This document shows positions 44,452 to 52,224 of a stretch of DNA of 64,000 bases, piece by piece; the first letter of the stretch is position 1; the number at the start of each line of letters is the position of its first letter. The notes below the pieces were generated by a model. The model was not told the origin of the DNA. It searched no databases and was given only the letters and a program-made list of their open reading frames with translations. The translations under genes were made by a program, and so were the position numbers. Origin of the DNA: CAVVDT01 sp963747005 (lineage in GTDB: Bacteria; Pseudomonadota; Alphaproteobacteria; Rhizobiales; Aestuariivirgaceae); NCBI GenBank assembly GCA_963747005.1, contig CAVVDT010000004.1:186001-250000 (forward strand), written 5' to 3'.

Positions 44452-45911
44452 CGGGCCTCCGCTGCCGTGCGGCGCACCATCCTGACCTGCGCTGCCGCGG
44501 CCTTGGCCAGACGGCCGGCCTGTTCACCCTCCGACAAGGCTACAATCTCGTCGGCAGGACGTCGGGCAGCCATGTCGCGGGCATTGCGAAAGGCCCTTTC
44601 GGCGCCTTCGAGATTGCCCATCCGGTGCAGTGTGGTGCCCAGCAGGAACTGGGCGACCGCCAGCGAACTGTCCACATACAACAGCCGCTTCAGCGCCCGT
44701 TCGGCTTCGCCAAGCAAGCCCTGGTCGAACAACAGGACGGCGTGCAGAAATCCAAGTTCCTGTGACAGCGGATGCTGGCGTAGCGCGGCGGCGGCAGTGG
44801 CGGCCGAGCCGGCATCCCCCCGGTTGGCCGTGGCGCGCAAGCCGAGTGCGGCGGCCGACACATCCGCTGGCCGCACTTCGGCCAACCATGGCGCATTGGC
44901 GTCATCGCGGCGTGCTACGACGCGGCGGGCCTCGACCAGCGGATCTCTCGGGTAAGCAACGGGTCGTTCTATGGGCTCAGCGGCTTCAGCCGCCGAAGGT
45001 TCCGGCAATGTCTCTGCCTCGACTTCGATGCCCGGTGAGATCGACGACAAGGCCAGGCGCGCCGCGCTGCCGGTTGCGGCGGGCTTGCGATAGACCAGCC
45101 CGGATGGCGTCATCACGGTTTCGAAGGGTGCGTGGCTGGACAGTATCGGATCGGAAGGGCCGGTGAACAGCAACCCGCCCGGTGCCAGCGCCGCGTGAAA
45201 GCGCTGCGCGACGTCGCACACCGTCTGCCCGTCCAGATAGATGAGCACGTTGCGGCACGTGATGATGTCCATGCCTTGCGTATTCGTGGCAGCCGCGGGA
45301 TAGCTGTCCTGCGCCAGATTGAGGAAGGCGAAGGTGACCCGCCGGCGCAGCCGTTCGGCAAGCCGGAAGCGGCCACCGACCGGATGAAGATAGGGCCTGG
45401 CAAGATGCGCGCCCGCCCCCCGGAAAGACCACGCCCCGTAGACGGCCGCCCGGGCGCGGGCAAGCGCCTGGCGGGAAATGTCGGTGGCCAGAATGCTGGT
45501 CCGTGCCGCCAGCCCCGCCTGCTCGAACACGATGGCGAGCGAATAGGCCTCTTCGCCGGTAGCGCAGCCGGCGCTCCAGACACGAATGCCCTGCCCGCCA
45601 TCGCGCGGCGATTGCAGCACGGGTATGACCTCGTCGCGAATGACGGCGAACTGCCCCGGTTCGCGGAAGAAATAGGTCTCTGCGACCGTGACCGTGCCGA
45701 TCAGGTCCTCGAGCAGCGCTTCGTCGGTCCGCAGATCGTCGACGAAGGCCTCCGGAGAAGTGACGTTGTTCCTGCTCATCAGATCATGGGCGGCCATCTC
45801 CAGGTCGCAATGCCGGGCTTGCGGGAGGATCATGCCGGTGCGCTCCGAGACGAGATCGGCGATAGCGGCGAGCTCGGAAGCGGGCAATGCGGGCATCCGC
45901 CGGGTGATCAC
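44448..45911 (-). CDS. cheR: Chemoreceptor methyltransferase CheR with C-terminal TPR-like region
   Basis: 487 residues. The N-terminal helical domain is followed by TVAETYFFREPGQFAVIRDE and the SAM fold: RVWSAGCATGEEAYSLAIVF, ILATDISRQALARA, and IITCRNVLIYLDGQ. After a linker, residues about 390-480 form helical TPR-like repeats (AALRQHPLSQELGFLHAVLL and VAQFLLGTTLHRMGNLEGAE). CheR-TPR fusions are typical of WspC and FrzF. The GTG start at 45911 has GGAGG seven bases upstream and overlaps the upstream cheW stop (GTGA). Longer open frame upstream is antisense-like and rejected. Confidence 0.93.
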   Translation of the reverse strand: MITRRMPALPASELAAIADLVSERTGMILPQARHCDLEMAAHDLMSRNNVTSPEAFVDDLRTDEALLEDLIGTVTVAETYFFREPGQFAVIRDEVIPVLQSPRDGGQGIRVWSAGCATGEEAYSLAIVFEQAGLAARTSILATDISRQALARARAAVYGAWSFRGAGAHLARPYLHPVGGRFRLAERLRRRVTFAFLNLAQDSYPAAATNTQGMDIITCRNVLIYLDGQTVCDVAQRFHAALAPGGLLFTGPSDPILSSHAPFETVMTPSGLVYRKPAATGSAARLALSSISPGIEVEAETLPEPSAAEAAEPIERPVAYPRDPLVEARRVVARRDDANAPWLAEVRPADVSAAALGLRATANRGDAGSAATAAAALRQHPLSQELGFLHAVLLFDQGLLGEAERALKRLLYVDSSLAVAQFLLGTTLHRMGNLEGAERAFRNARDMAARRPADEIVALSEGEQAGRLAKAAAAQVRMVRRTAAEAR

Positions 45912-46363
45912 GCCGCTGCCTCCTCTAGGGCGTCGTCGACCTGTTCGGCTTCGGCGGCGCTCAGGAACGTGCCCAGATCGTGCAGCAGCACCAGGCCGTC
46001 GGCCAACCTGGCCACGCCGGCCACATATTCGACCTGCGGCACGACGGCCTTTGCGTCGTCGATCGCTTCGGCCTCGATCGCTTCGATCCCCGTCACCTGA
46101 TCGACCCGCAGGGCGACGGTACGTTGCCCGGCGTCGGCGATCACGAACTGATCCGACGGGTGAAGCGGCTTGCGGGCGGCGCGGAACCGGCTGCGGATGT
46201 CGAGTACCGGCACCAGCGCCCCGCGGATGTCGATGATCCCCTCGATGATCTCGGGCGCCCGCGGAAGCGAAGCGATGCTGGTGGCGCGCAAGACTTCGCG
46301 GGTGACCTCCAGCGGCAGTCCGTAGCGACTGGTCCCCACAGCGAATATGACAAAGGTCGACAG
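45908..46363 (-). CDS. cheW: CheW coupling protein, apparently with a CTG start
   Basis: CheW fold of about 150 residues: LSTFVIFAVGTSRYGLPLEV at the N-terminus, RAPEIIEGIIDIRGALVPVL, and VDQVTGIEAIEAE. The conventional start would be GTG at 46339, but this removes the first conserved beta strand (TFVIFAV) and has no ribosome-binding site. Eight codons upstream, CTG at 46363 has GGGAG at 7-base spacing and restores the strand; no ATG, GTG or TTG exists further upstream in frame. It is the first gene of the chemosensory operon and is coupled to cheR through a GTGA overlap. Confidence 0.85.
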   Translation of the reverse strand: MSTFVIFAVGTSRYGLPLEVTREVLRATSIASLPRAPEIIEGIIDIRGALVPVLDIRSRFRAARKPLHPSDQFVIADAGQRTVALRVDQVTGIEAIEAEAIDDAKAVVPQVEYVAGVARLADGLVLLHDLGTFLSAAEAEQVDDALEEAAA

Positions 46364-46817
46364 GATCGTTCTCCCGGTGAGGCCTTGGCAACGCCGTCAG
46401 CCTAACCGGAACCTTGTAATTTTCCGTTACTATCTTTAGTTGCAAATTGCTATTTATACAATCTAGGAATGCGCAGCATCGGCTATAACCGATCCGGAAA
46501 TGCGCTGCGCGGATACGCCGGCGCCGCGGCAGGACACCGGACGTTCAGCCGCCCGCCACGAGCACGTCCGGATCCGGCTGAAAGCATTAGCCTTTCGGCA
46601 AGCTCGCACCACTGTGGGACCCCGACAATATTTGCGCCTGGCGTGGAGATAGATGGCATCCGAGCAAAGTGCTTGACCGGCGTGCAAGAATGCGCTGGCA
46701 CAATCGCCCGCGTGAATTGATTTTTCGCTCTCGTCACGGCCACACCAACAGGGCGAATGCCCTGCAGTGGCCTCTCGGATGCGGGTGCACGAAGTTACCC
46801 GGCTAAGGTGCATGGAC
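46364..46817. other. Divergent intergenic region with operon promoter and part of a duplicated segment
   Basis: About 450 bp. The left part (46410-46470) is AT-rich and probably carries the promoter of the chemosensory operon. The right part, from about 46650, belongs to a segment with a diverged copy near 50640-50870, including TGGCATC-GAGCAA, CTCGTCACGG, GATGCGGG-GCACG and AGGTGCAT-GACATGCGACT. No gene was identified between. Confidence 0.55.
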
Positions 46818-47072
46818 ATGCGACTGGTCTCATGGTTCTCCCTTTTGGCGCCGGCCACCGTCCTGGCGAGCGTCCTCGGACCTCAAGTCGAACCGCACCG
46901 CGCCGACTGCAACATAAAGGGCAATATCAGCTACGACACCGGCGAACGCATCTATCATGTGCCCGGCCAGGAGCATTATGCGGAGACCATCATCAGCCCG
47001 TCCAAGGGGGAGCGCTGGTTCTGTTCGGAAGCGGATGCACGCGAGGCGGGTTGGCGAAAGGCGCGGCGATGA
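46818..47072 (+). CDS. Small secreted protein with 'sunset'-type Cys domain
   Basis: 84 residues. A signal-like hydrophobic start (MRLVSWFSLLAPATVLASVL) is followed by DCNIKGNISYDTGERIYHVP, then GQEHYAETIISPSKGERW and FCSEADAREAGWRKARR. This Cys...KGERWFC pattern is the short domain often found at the C-terminus of thermonuclease-like proteins and as a stand-alone secreted protein; its function is unknown. AAGG sits eight bases before the ATG at 46818; the in-frame ATG at 46812 is too close to it. A diverged, broken copy of its upstream region and signal peptide lies near 50640-50916. Confidence 0.82.
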   Translation: MRLVSWFSLLAPATVLASVLGPQVEPHRADCNIKGNISYDTGERIYHVPGQEHYAETIISPSKGERWFCSEADAREAGWRKARR

Positions 47073-47213
47073 TCCTGCCCACTGCATTGATCTGAAACTG
47101 TGCTTCTGTCAGTTGCGCTGTTCGCGATGCACGTGGATATTGCGGCCACCCGCGCCAATCGGCAGGAGCACAGGCGCACCGCCACCTGACACCAGACGAC
47201 CCGACCTCGGATT

Positions 47214-47939
47214 TCAGCGCCCGTTCGCCTTGCGCCATCTGGCGAAATCGTTGAGCGATTGCTGTTTCGTCGCCGGATAGAGGCCGATGATGGAGCGTCC
47301 GGCGAGCACCTGCTCGACAACGAAATCCTCATAGGCCGTCATCTCCAGCGTTTCCGTCGCGATCTCATCGGCAAGCTGGGCGGGCACGACAATGACGCCC
47401 TCGTCGTCGCCCACCATGACATCGCCGGGGAATACGGCAACGTCGCCGCAGCCGATCGGCACGTTGATGTCGAGCGCCTGGTGCAGCGTCAGGTTCGTCG
47501 GCGCCGTCGGACGCTGGTGATAGGCGGGAATGTCGAGCCTTGCGATCTCGGGGCTGTCGCGAAAGCCGCCGTCGGTCACGACGCCCGCCACGCCGCGGGC
47601 CTGCAACCGCGAGATCAGGATCGAGCCCGCAGAAGCGGCGCGCGGGTTCTTGCGGCTGTCCATGACGAGCACGCAGCCGGGAGGGCATTGCTCGACCGCG
47701 GCGCGCTGGGGATGCGCCGGGTTGCGGAAGACGTCGATTGAATTGAGGTCCTCGCGCGCCGGGATGTAGCGCAACGTGAAGGCCTGGCCCACCATGTTGC
47801 ATCCCTTCGGCGCGACCGGCCTCACCTCCTGGATGAACTGGTTGCGCAGGCCGCGCTTGAACAGCGCCGTGGCGATGGTTGGCGTCGACACCGCCATGAA
47901 CTTCGCCCGCGTCGCCTCGCTCAGCACATAGTCGCTCAT
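47214..47939 (-). CDS. RraA family protein (possible sugar-acid aldolase/lyase)
   Basis: 241 residues of the RraA/HMG-aldolase fold. GQAFTLRYIPAREDL, VLVMDSRKNPRAASAGSILI, and the catalytic-type Arg-Asp in GVVTDGGFRDSPEIARLDIP are visible, followed by CGDVAVFPGDVMVGDDEGVI. Proteins of this type are labelled 'ribonuclease activity regulator RraA', but the Arg-Asp pair suggests metal-dependent aldolase or decarboxylase chemistry. It lies downstream of the arabonate-type dehydratase on the same strand, so a role in the same sugar-acid route is likely. GGGAG precedes the ATG. The gap to the dehydratase holds a candidate operator, so it may also be transcribed separately. Confidence 0.85.
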   Translation of the reverse strand: MSDYVLSEATRAKFMAVSTPTIATALFKRGLRNQFIQEVRPVAPKGCNMVGQAFTLRYIPAREDLNSIDVFRNPAHPQRAAVEQCPPGCVLVMDSRKNPRAASAGSILISRLQARGVAGVVTDGGFRDSPEIARLDIPAYHQRPTAPTNLTLHQALDINVPIGCGDVAVFPGDVMVGDDEGVIVVPAQLADEIATETLEMTAYEDFVVEQVLAGRSIIGLYPATKQQSLNDFARWRKANGR

Positions 47940-47961
47940 CGCTCGCTCCCAGATCAGGATG

Positions 47962-47986
47962 ACTTTGGATCGAGTCGGTCCAAAGT
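47962..47986. promoter_or_regulatory. Candidate operator upstream of the RraA-like gene
   Basis: A 25-bp palindrome, ACTTTGGA-N9-TCCAAAGT, with perfect 8-bp arms; the centre also pairs except for one position. It starts 23 bp upstream of the RraA-like start codon. The size and symmetry fit a GntR- or LacI-type operator. The regulator is unknown; the adjacent gntR is broken. Confidence 0.55.
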
Positions 47987-48016
47987 TATAAACCTTATCG
48001 ATTCTAATAAGATAGA

Positions 48017-48059
48017 GCATGATCTTATCCGAAAGGTGCATACACTTTTCGGATCATGC
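48017..48059. repeat. Palindromic intergenic repeat of rhizobial type
   Basis: GCATGATCTTATCCGAAAGG at the left pairs with CACTTTTCGGATCATGC at the right: an imperfect 43-bp hairpin with GCATGATC/GATCATGC ends and CCGAAA/TTTCGG inside. This closely resembles the short palindromic elements scattered between genes in rhizobia and relatives. It lies just 9 bp downstream of the dehydratase gene and could also act as a 3' mRNA hairpin. Confidence 0.7.
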
Positions 48060-48068
48060 CCTAGCCGT

Positions 48069-49808
48069 TCAGTAGATGTCGGGCTCGCCCGGCGACGGTC
48101 CGAAGCCCGCTTCCAGGAAATCGAAATCGGCGCCCTTGTCGGCCTGCCCGACATGGCGCGAGAACATCCAGCCATAGCCGCGCCCGAATTTCTGTTCCGG
48201 CGCCACCCATGCGGCGCGCCGACGTTCGAGCTCGGTTTCATCGACGAGCATGTCGAGCCTCCGCGCCGGCAGGTCCAGGCGCACGATATCGCCGCTGCGC
48301 AGCAGCGCCAGCGGACCACCGACAAAGGATTCCGGGGCAACGTGGAGCACGCAGGCGCCATAGCTCGTCCCGCTCATGCGCGCGTCCGAGATGCGCAGCA
48401 TGTCGCGATGGCCTTGCTTCAAGAGCACCTTGGGTAGCGGCAGCATGCCCCATTCCGGCATGCCCGGCCCGCCCTGTGGACCGACATTCCTCAACACCAT
48501 GACGGTTTCCGGCGTCACGTCCAGATTTTCGTCGTCGATGGCCGCCTTCATTTCCGGATAGCTGTCGAAGACCAGCGCCGGGCCTTCGTGGACGTGGAAA
48601 CGCCGGTCGCAGGCGGCCGGCTTGATCACCGCACCGTGGGGCGCCAGATTGCCCTTGAGCACGGCAAGCGAGCCTTCGGCATAGACCGGGTTGTCGAGAT
48701 TGCGGATGACGTCATCGTTGTAGCATTCCGCGTCCTTGAGCGTTTGCGCCAGCGGCAGGCCCGAAACCGTCACGGCGGTGCCATCGAGCCTGTTGCCGAG
48801 CTTTTTCATCAGGGCTCTGAGACCGCCGGCGTAATAGAAGTCCTCCATCAGATAGACCTCGCCGACCGGGCGGATATTGGCGAGCACCGGCGTCACACGA
48901 CTGGCCGCGTCGAGGTCATCGAGCGTGAGGGGAATGCCGGCACGCCGGGCGATGGCGACGAGATGAATGACGGCGTTGGTCGAGCAACCGGTCGCCATGG
49001 CGACCGTTACCGCATTGTCGACGGCGGCGCGCGTGATGATCCTGTCCGGCGTCAGGTCTTCGCCGACCATGCCGACGATCCGCCGTCCGATCTCCGACGA
49101 CATGCGGATGTGGTTGGAATCAGCCGCCGGGATCGAGCTGGCGCCGGGCAGCGTCAGGCCGAGCGCCTCGGCGATCGCCGTCATCGTGCTCGCCGTTCCC
49201 ATGGTCATGCAGTGGCCGTAGGACCGCGCGATGCCGCCCTCGATCTCCGTCCATTCCTTCTGCGAAAGGTTGCCGGCGCGCCGCTCGTCCCAGTATTTCC
49301 AGGCATCCGACCCCGAGCCCAGCGCCTGTCCGCGATAATTGCCGCGCAGCATCGGTCCCGCCGGCAGGAAGATCATCGGCAGTCCCATCGAGACGGCACC
49401 CATGATCAGGCCCGGCGTGGTCTTGTCGCAGCCGCCCATCAACACGGCGCCATCGACGGGATGCGAGCGCAGCAGTTCCTCGGTCTCCATCGCCAGCATG
49501 TTGCGGTAGAGCATCGTCGTCGGCTTGACATAGCTCTCCGACAGCGACAGCGCCGGAAGCTCCAGCGGAAAGCCGCCGGCCTGCAAGACACCGCGCTTGA
49601 CGTCTTCGACGCGCTGTTTGAAATGGGCGTGGCAGGGATTGGCGTCGGACCAGGTATTGAGAATGGCGATAACCGGCTTTCCCGTCCATTCTTCCGGGGC
49701 GTAGCCCATCTGCATGGCACGCGACCGGTGCCCGAAGCTCCTCAGGTCGTCGCGCGCGAACCACCGTGCGCTGCGCAGGTCAGTCGGCCTCATCACCGAT
49801 TTCGACAT
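48069..49808 (-). CDS. IlvD/Edd family dehydratase, L-arabonate dehydratase type
   Basis: 579 residues. Fe-S cluster cysteines are visible in NTWSDANPCHAHFK, VLMGGCDKTTPGLIMG and the YGHCMTMGTASTM segment, with SDARMSGTSYGACVLHVAPE near the C-terminus as the conserved Ser/base region. Length and motifs fit the pentonate/hexonate branch (L-arabonate dehydratase: L-arabonate to 2-keto-3-deoxy-L-arabonate) rather than IlvD. Exact sugar acid is inferred. A TTG-initiated form from 49835 would add nine residues. It is divergent from a broken gntR gene, with a palindromic candidate operator between. Confidence 0.87.
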   Translation of the reverse strand: MSKSVMRPTDLRSARWFARDDLRSFGHRSRAMQMGYAPEEWTGKPVIAILNTWSDANPCHAHFKQRVEDVKRGVLQAGGFPLELPALSLSESYVKPTTMLYRNMLAMETEELLRSHPVDGAVLMGGCDKTTPGLIMGAVSMGLPMIFLPAGPMLRGNYRGQALGSGSDAWKYWDERRAGNLSQKEWTEIEGGIARSYGHCMTMGTASTMTAIAEALGLTLPGASSIPAADSNHIRMSSEIGRRIVGMVGEDLTPDRIITRAAVDNAVTVAMATGCSTNAVIHLVAIARRAGIPLTLDDLDAASRVTPVLANIRPVGEVYLMEDFYYAGGLRALMKKLGNRLDGTAVTVSGLPLAQTLKDAECYNDDVIRNLDNPVYAEGSLAVLKGNLAPHGAVIKPAACDRRFHVHEGPALVFDSYPEMKAAIDDENLDVTPETVMVLRNVGPQGGPGMPEWGMLPLPKVLLKQGHRDMLRISDARMSGTSYGACVLHVAPESFVGGPLALLRSGDIVRLDLPARRLDMLVDETELERRRAAWVAPEQKFGRGYGWMFSRHVGQADKGADFDFLEAGFGPSPGEPDIY

Positions 49809-49877
49809 GTTGTCTGATTTTCTCTCTTCGGACAAATGAGGGCTTCCCGATCAACTGTCGACCCCATTTTGGGCTAA

Positions 49878-49889
49878 TATACTAGTGTA
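49878..49889. promoter_or_regulatory. Candidate GntR-type operator between the dehydratase gene and broken gntR
   Basis: TATACTAGTGTA is a 12-bp near-palindrome (one mismatched pair) in the 133-bp divergent region. FadR-subfamily GntR regulators often bind such AT-rich palindromes around a CTAG centre. The likely original regulator, at 49942, is inactivated, so the site may be orphaned or used by a paralogue. Confidence 0.45.
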
Positions 49890-49941
49890 GGTTTCACAAG
49901 GGCTGCGGCCCCCGTTTCGGGCCCGGAGATCTGGTTAGCGC

Positions 49942-50432
49942 GTGCACGACAGCCAAATGACCGCCGCCCTCGGCGGGAAACAACCGACGGGGAGCTTCAG
50001 TCTCGATCGCAAGCGGCCCGCCGCGCAACAGGTCTACGAGGACCTGCGCCGGCGCATCGTCACGCTCGAACTCAAACCGGGGGCGAGCCTGTCGCGCCCG
50101 GCCCTCGCCGACCAGGCGCGGGCCAGGGAGGACGGCGACATCGGCCAGTTTTCGCGCCTCGACAGGCAGTTCCATTTCCTCTTTGCCAGGCGGCGGGTCG
50201 GCCCAATCTCTGGGACCTCGTCGAATCCCGCTCCGGACAGATCGACAGGCTGCGCCGTCTTGACCTGCCCAATCCCGGCAAGATCAACCGCGTCCTGAAA
50301 GAGCATGCCGATATTGTCTCCGCGATTGAGTCGCACAACGGGGCCGCCGCCGTCACGGCGATCCGCAAGCACCTGTCCGGCACGCTCTCGAACGTCACCC
50401 ACATCATCCAGTCCCATCCCGACTACTTCTGA
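49942..50432 (+). pseudogene. Broken GntR/FCD family regulator
   Basis: The N-terminus (RPAAQQVYEDLRRRIVTLEL and KPGASLSRPALADQ) is the start of a FadR-type winged helix. It jumps directly to AREDGDIGQFSRLDRQFHF, a middle FCD segment, so about 80 residues, including the recognition helix and the first FCD helices, are missing. Near 50188 the frame shifts: the FCD C-terminus continues in another frame as RPNLWDLVESRSGQIDRLRR and ends HIIQSHPDYF at 50432. Internal deletion plus frameshift make it non-functional. It probably once controlled the divergent dehydratase gene. Confidence 0.9.
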
Positions 50433-50639
50433 ACGCGGGCCCTCGTTCACCTCATCGTCAGGCTGCGTCGATGCCTGGGCATTGACAAGATTGGTGGCGG
50501 AGGAGGGAATCACCGCCGACGCACCTAAATCACTGATCTAGAACGAACTTTTACTCAGAGAAAGGTACCGCTGAAGGTTGCCACAGCTGCGGGGCGGTTC
50601 AAGAGACCACTGTATACCGTCAGCGCGTTGACTCAGTCG

Positions 50640-50916
50640 CATCCTCACTGCGGAAATACCTGGCATCTGAGCAATCCACTTTACCGTGGCGTAAGGGCGT
50701 GACGGTACACTGGCCCACATGGAATGACCTGGTCGTTCTCGTCACGGTCATGCAGGCAGGGGGAAAGCTGTGCCGTGACATCTTCAGATGCGGGCGCACG
50801 GTGTTGCCCGACCGAGGTGCATAGACATGCGACTACGCTCATTGCTTTCCCTTATGGCAACTGCCTGGTGGACGCCTCGCGTGTCATGTGCATCAAATGA
50901 CGAGCGTGACCTATAA
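50640..50916 (+). pseudogene. Diverged, truncated copy of the sunset-protein gene's upstream region and signal peptide
   Basis: Aligns with about 46650-46870: TGGCATC-GAGCAA, CGTTCTCGTCACGG, CAGATGCGGGCGCACG and GAGGTGCATAGACATGCGACT, then a matching signal peptide start MRLRSLLSLMATAWW. After about 16 codons similarity ends and the frame closes at 50916 without the Cys domain. The ORF starting at 50897 in another frame (MTSVTYNAILPVTPSVRVGK, ending PNPMPEQ at 51004) may be an unrelated fragment. Nothing else recognisable was seen between 50433 and 51017. Confidence 0.55.
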
Positions 50917-51017
50917 CGCGATCCTGCCAGTCACGCCTTCCGTTCGCGTAGGCAAACTCGATCTCGAAGGCCCCGCGCCGCCCAATCCGATGCCGGAGCA
51001 ATAACCGGCACCCGATT

Positions 51018-51401
51018 TTAATGCATCAGCGCCTTTACCTGCATGTCTCCGGGTGCTGTCGAATGCACATCGAGGATCCAGAGATCCGGGTCGCGTCGGA
51101 CAGCCGCGGAAAGCCGAATTGACGCAGCGAGGTCGGCAATGCGTTCGCGAGCGTGGATTGGCATCCATAGTGTCTGACTGTCGGGGCAGGAAATGCTGGC
51201 AATGATCGATACCTCTTTGTCAGGCCAATTGAATTTCACCACGACTGCACCCCTCGTTCTGTCGCCATGCCGATTCACCGTTACTCTGAACCCGCATTCG
51301 GCGGCCTGGCGCGCGTGGAATCTGACCCATGTCCAAGTGGGCCGGGTCTGGGCAAACGTGTTCAGCAATGTCAGGTATTGCAAATATAATGCCGCATTCA
51401 C
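51018..51401 (-). CDS. Hypothetical protein downstream of the ABC importer operon
   Basis: An open frame of 127 residues 10 bp after the second permease gene, same strand. It looks like an alternating beta/alpha soluble protein (VVVKFNWPDKEVSIIASISC, then RERIADLAASIRLSAAVRRD) with no signal, membrane segment or known motif. The opposite strand is also partly open, and the start has no strong ribosome-binding site. Either a genuine small gene or a chance frame. Confidence 0.42.
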   Translation of the reverse strand: MNAALYLQYLTLLNTFAQTRPTWTWVRFHARQAAECGFRVTVNRHGDRTRGAVVVKFNWPDKEVSIIASISCPDSQTLWMPIHARERIADLAASIRLSAAVRRDPDLWILDVHSTAPGDMQVKALMH

Positions 51402-51411
51402 GGGGCTATGT

Positions 51412-52218
51412 TCAATTGCTGCGATTGTATTCGATGAGCTTGCGGAGATTCATGATCCGTGCCGCCAGCAACAGTATAATCACCGTGAGGAGCATCAAGA
51501 TACCGGAAGCCGCTGATACCACCGGTGTCAGGCGATAGCGCAGCGTCGGATAGATGATGCGCGGCAGGGTTTCCGTCTCCGAGGTTCCCAGGAACAATGC
51601 CATGATGAACTCGTTGATGGAAATAATGAACGCAAAGAGCGCGCCAACCAGGACCGATGGACCCACCAGCGGCAGGATGATCAATCGGAAGGTCTGGAAC
51701 GGTGTGGCGCCCATGCCGCGCGCGGCTTCCTCCAGCGAGCGGTCGAGGCCATCCAGCGAAACCTTCAGCACCATGATGACCAGCGGAAATGCCCAGAGGG
51801 TATGGGCGAGGGCGATGATCAGGTAGCCGCCCCACAGCCCGGTCTTGTAGGCGACGGCGAGCAGCGACATCGCGATGATGACCGCGGGCGTGAAGACCGG
51901 GGTCAGGGCCAGGGTGTAGATTGTCGCGTTCCACTTGAACTTGTAGCGGCTGAAGACGATGGCCGCCGTCATGCCGATGATCAGCGACAGGACAATGGTG
52001 AGTCCCGCCACGATCATGCTGTTCCACAGGCCCTCCATCCATTTCGGGTCGCTGAAGAAGGCCGTGTACCAGCGCATCGACCATCTGGTGCTGGGCAATC
52101 CAAGAAATCGCGATGGCGTAAACGACGTCAGGATCACGATGATCATCGGCAACGTGAAATAGATCGCCATCAGGAGTGCGAACAGGTGGAATACCCATTT
52201 GGCGCATCTTTTCAACAT
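51412..52218 (-). CDS. ABC transporter permease, PotC-like
   Basis: 268 residues with six hydrophobic segments (for example FALLMAIYFTLPMIIVILTS) and the EAA loop LEEAARGMGATPFQTFRLII that contacts the ATPase. PotC-type permeases import polyamines or other small cationic or amine compounds. Together with the upstream permease, ATPase and binding-protein genes it forms a complete four-gene importer. Its start lies 6 bp after the stop of the first permease gene. The divergent methyltransferase genes suggest a methylated amine substrate. Confidence 0.92.
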   Translation of the reverse strand: MLKRCAKWVFHLFALLMAIYFTLPMIIVILTSFTPSRFLGLPSTRWSMRWYTAFFSDPKWMEGLWNSMIVAGLTIVLSLIIGMTAAIVFSRYKFKWNATIYTLALTPVFTPAVIIAMSLLAVAYKTGLWGGYLIIALAHTLWAFPLVIMVLKVSLDGLDRSLEEAARGMGATPFQTFRLIILPLVGPSVLVGALFAFIISINEFIMALFLGTSETETLPRIIYPTLRYRLTPVVSAASGILMLLTVIILLLAARIMNLRKLIEYNRSN

Positions 52219-52224
52219 GACAAT

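Noticed and set aside
51193..51516. Plus-strand open frame of 107 residues opposite the hypothetical gene and the permease 3' end
   Set aside because: It overlaps the well-supported permease gene end and has no recognisable sequence or good start.
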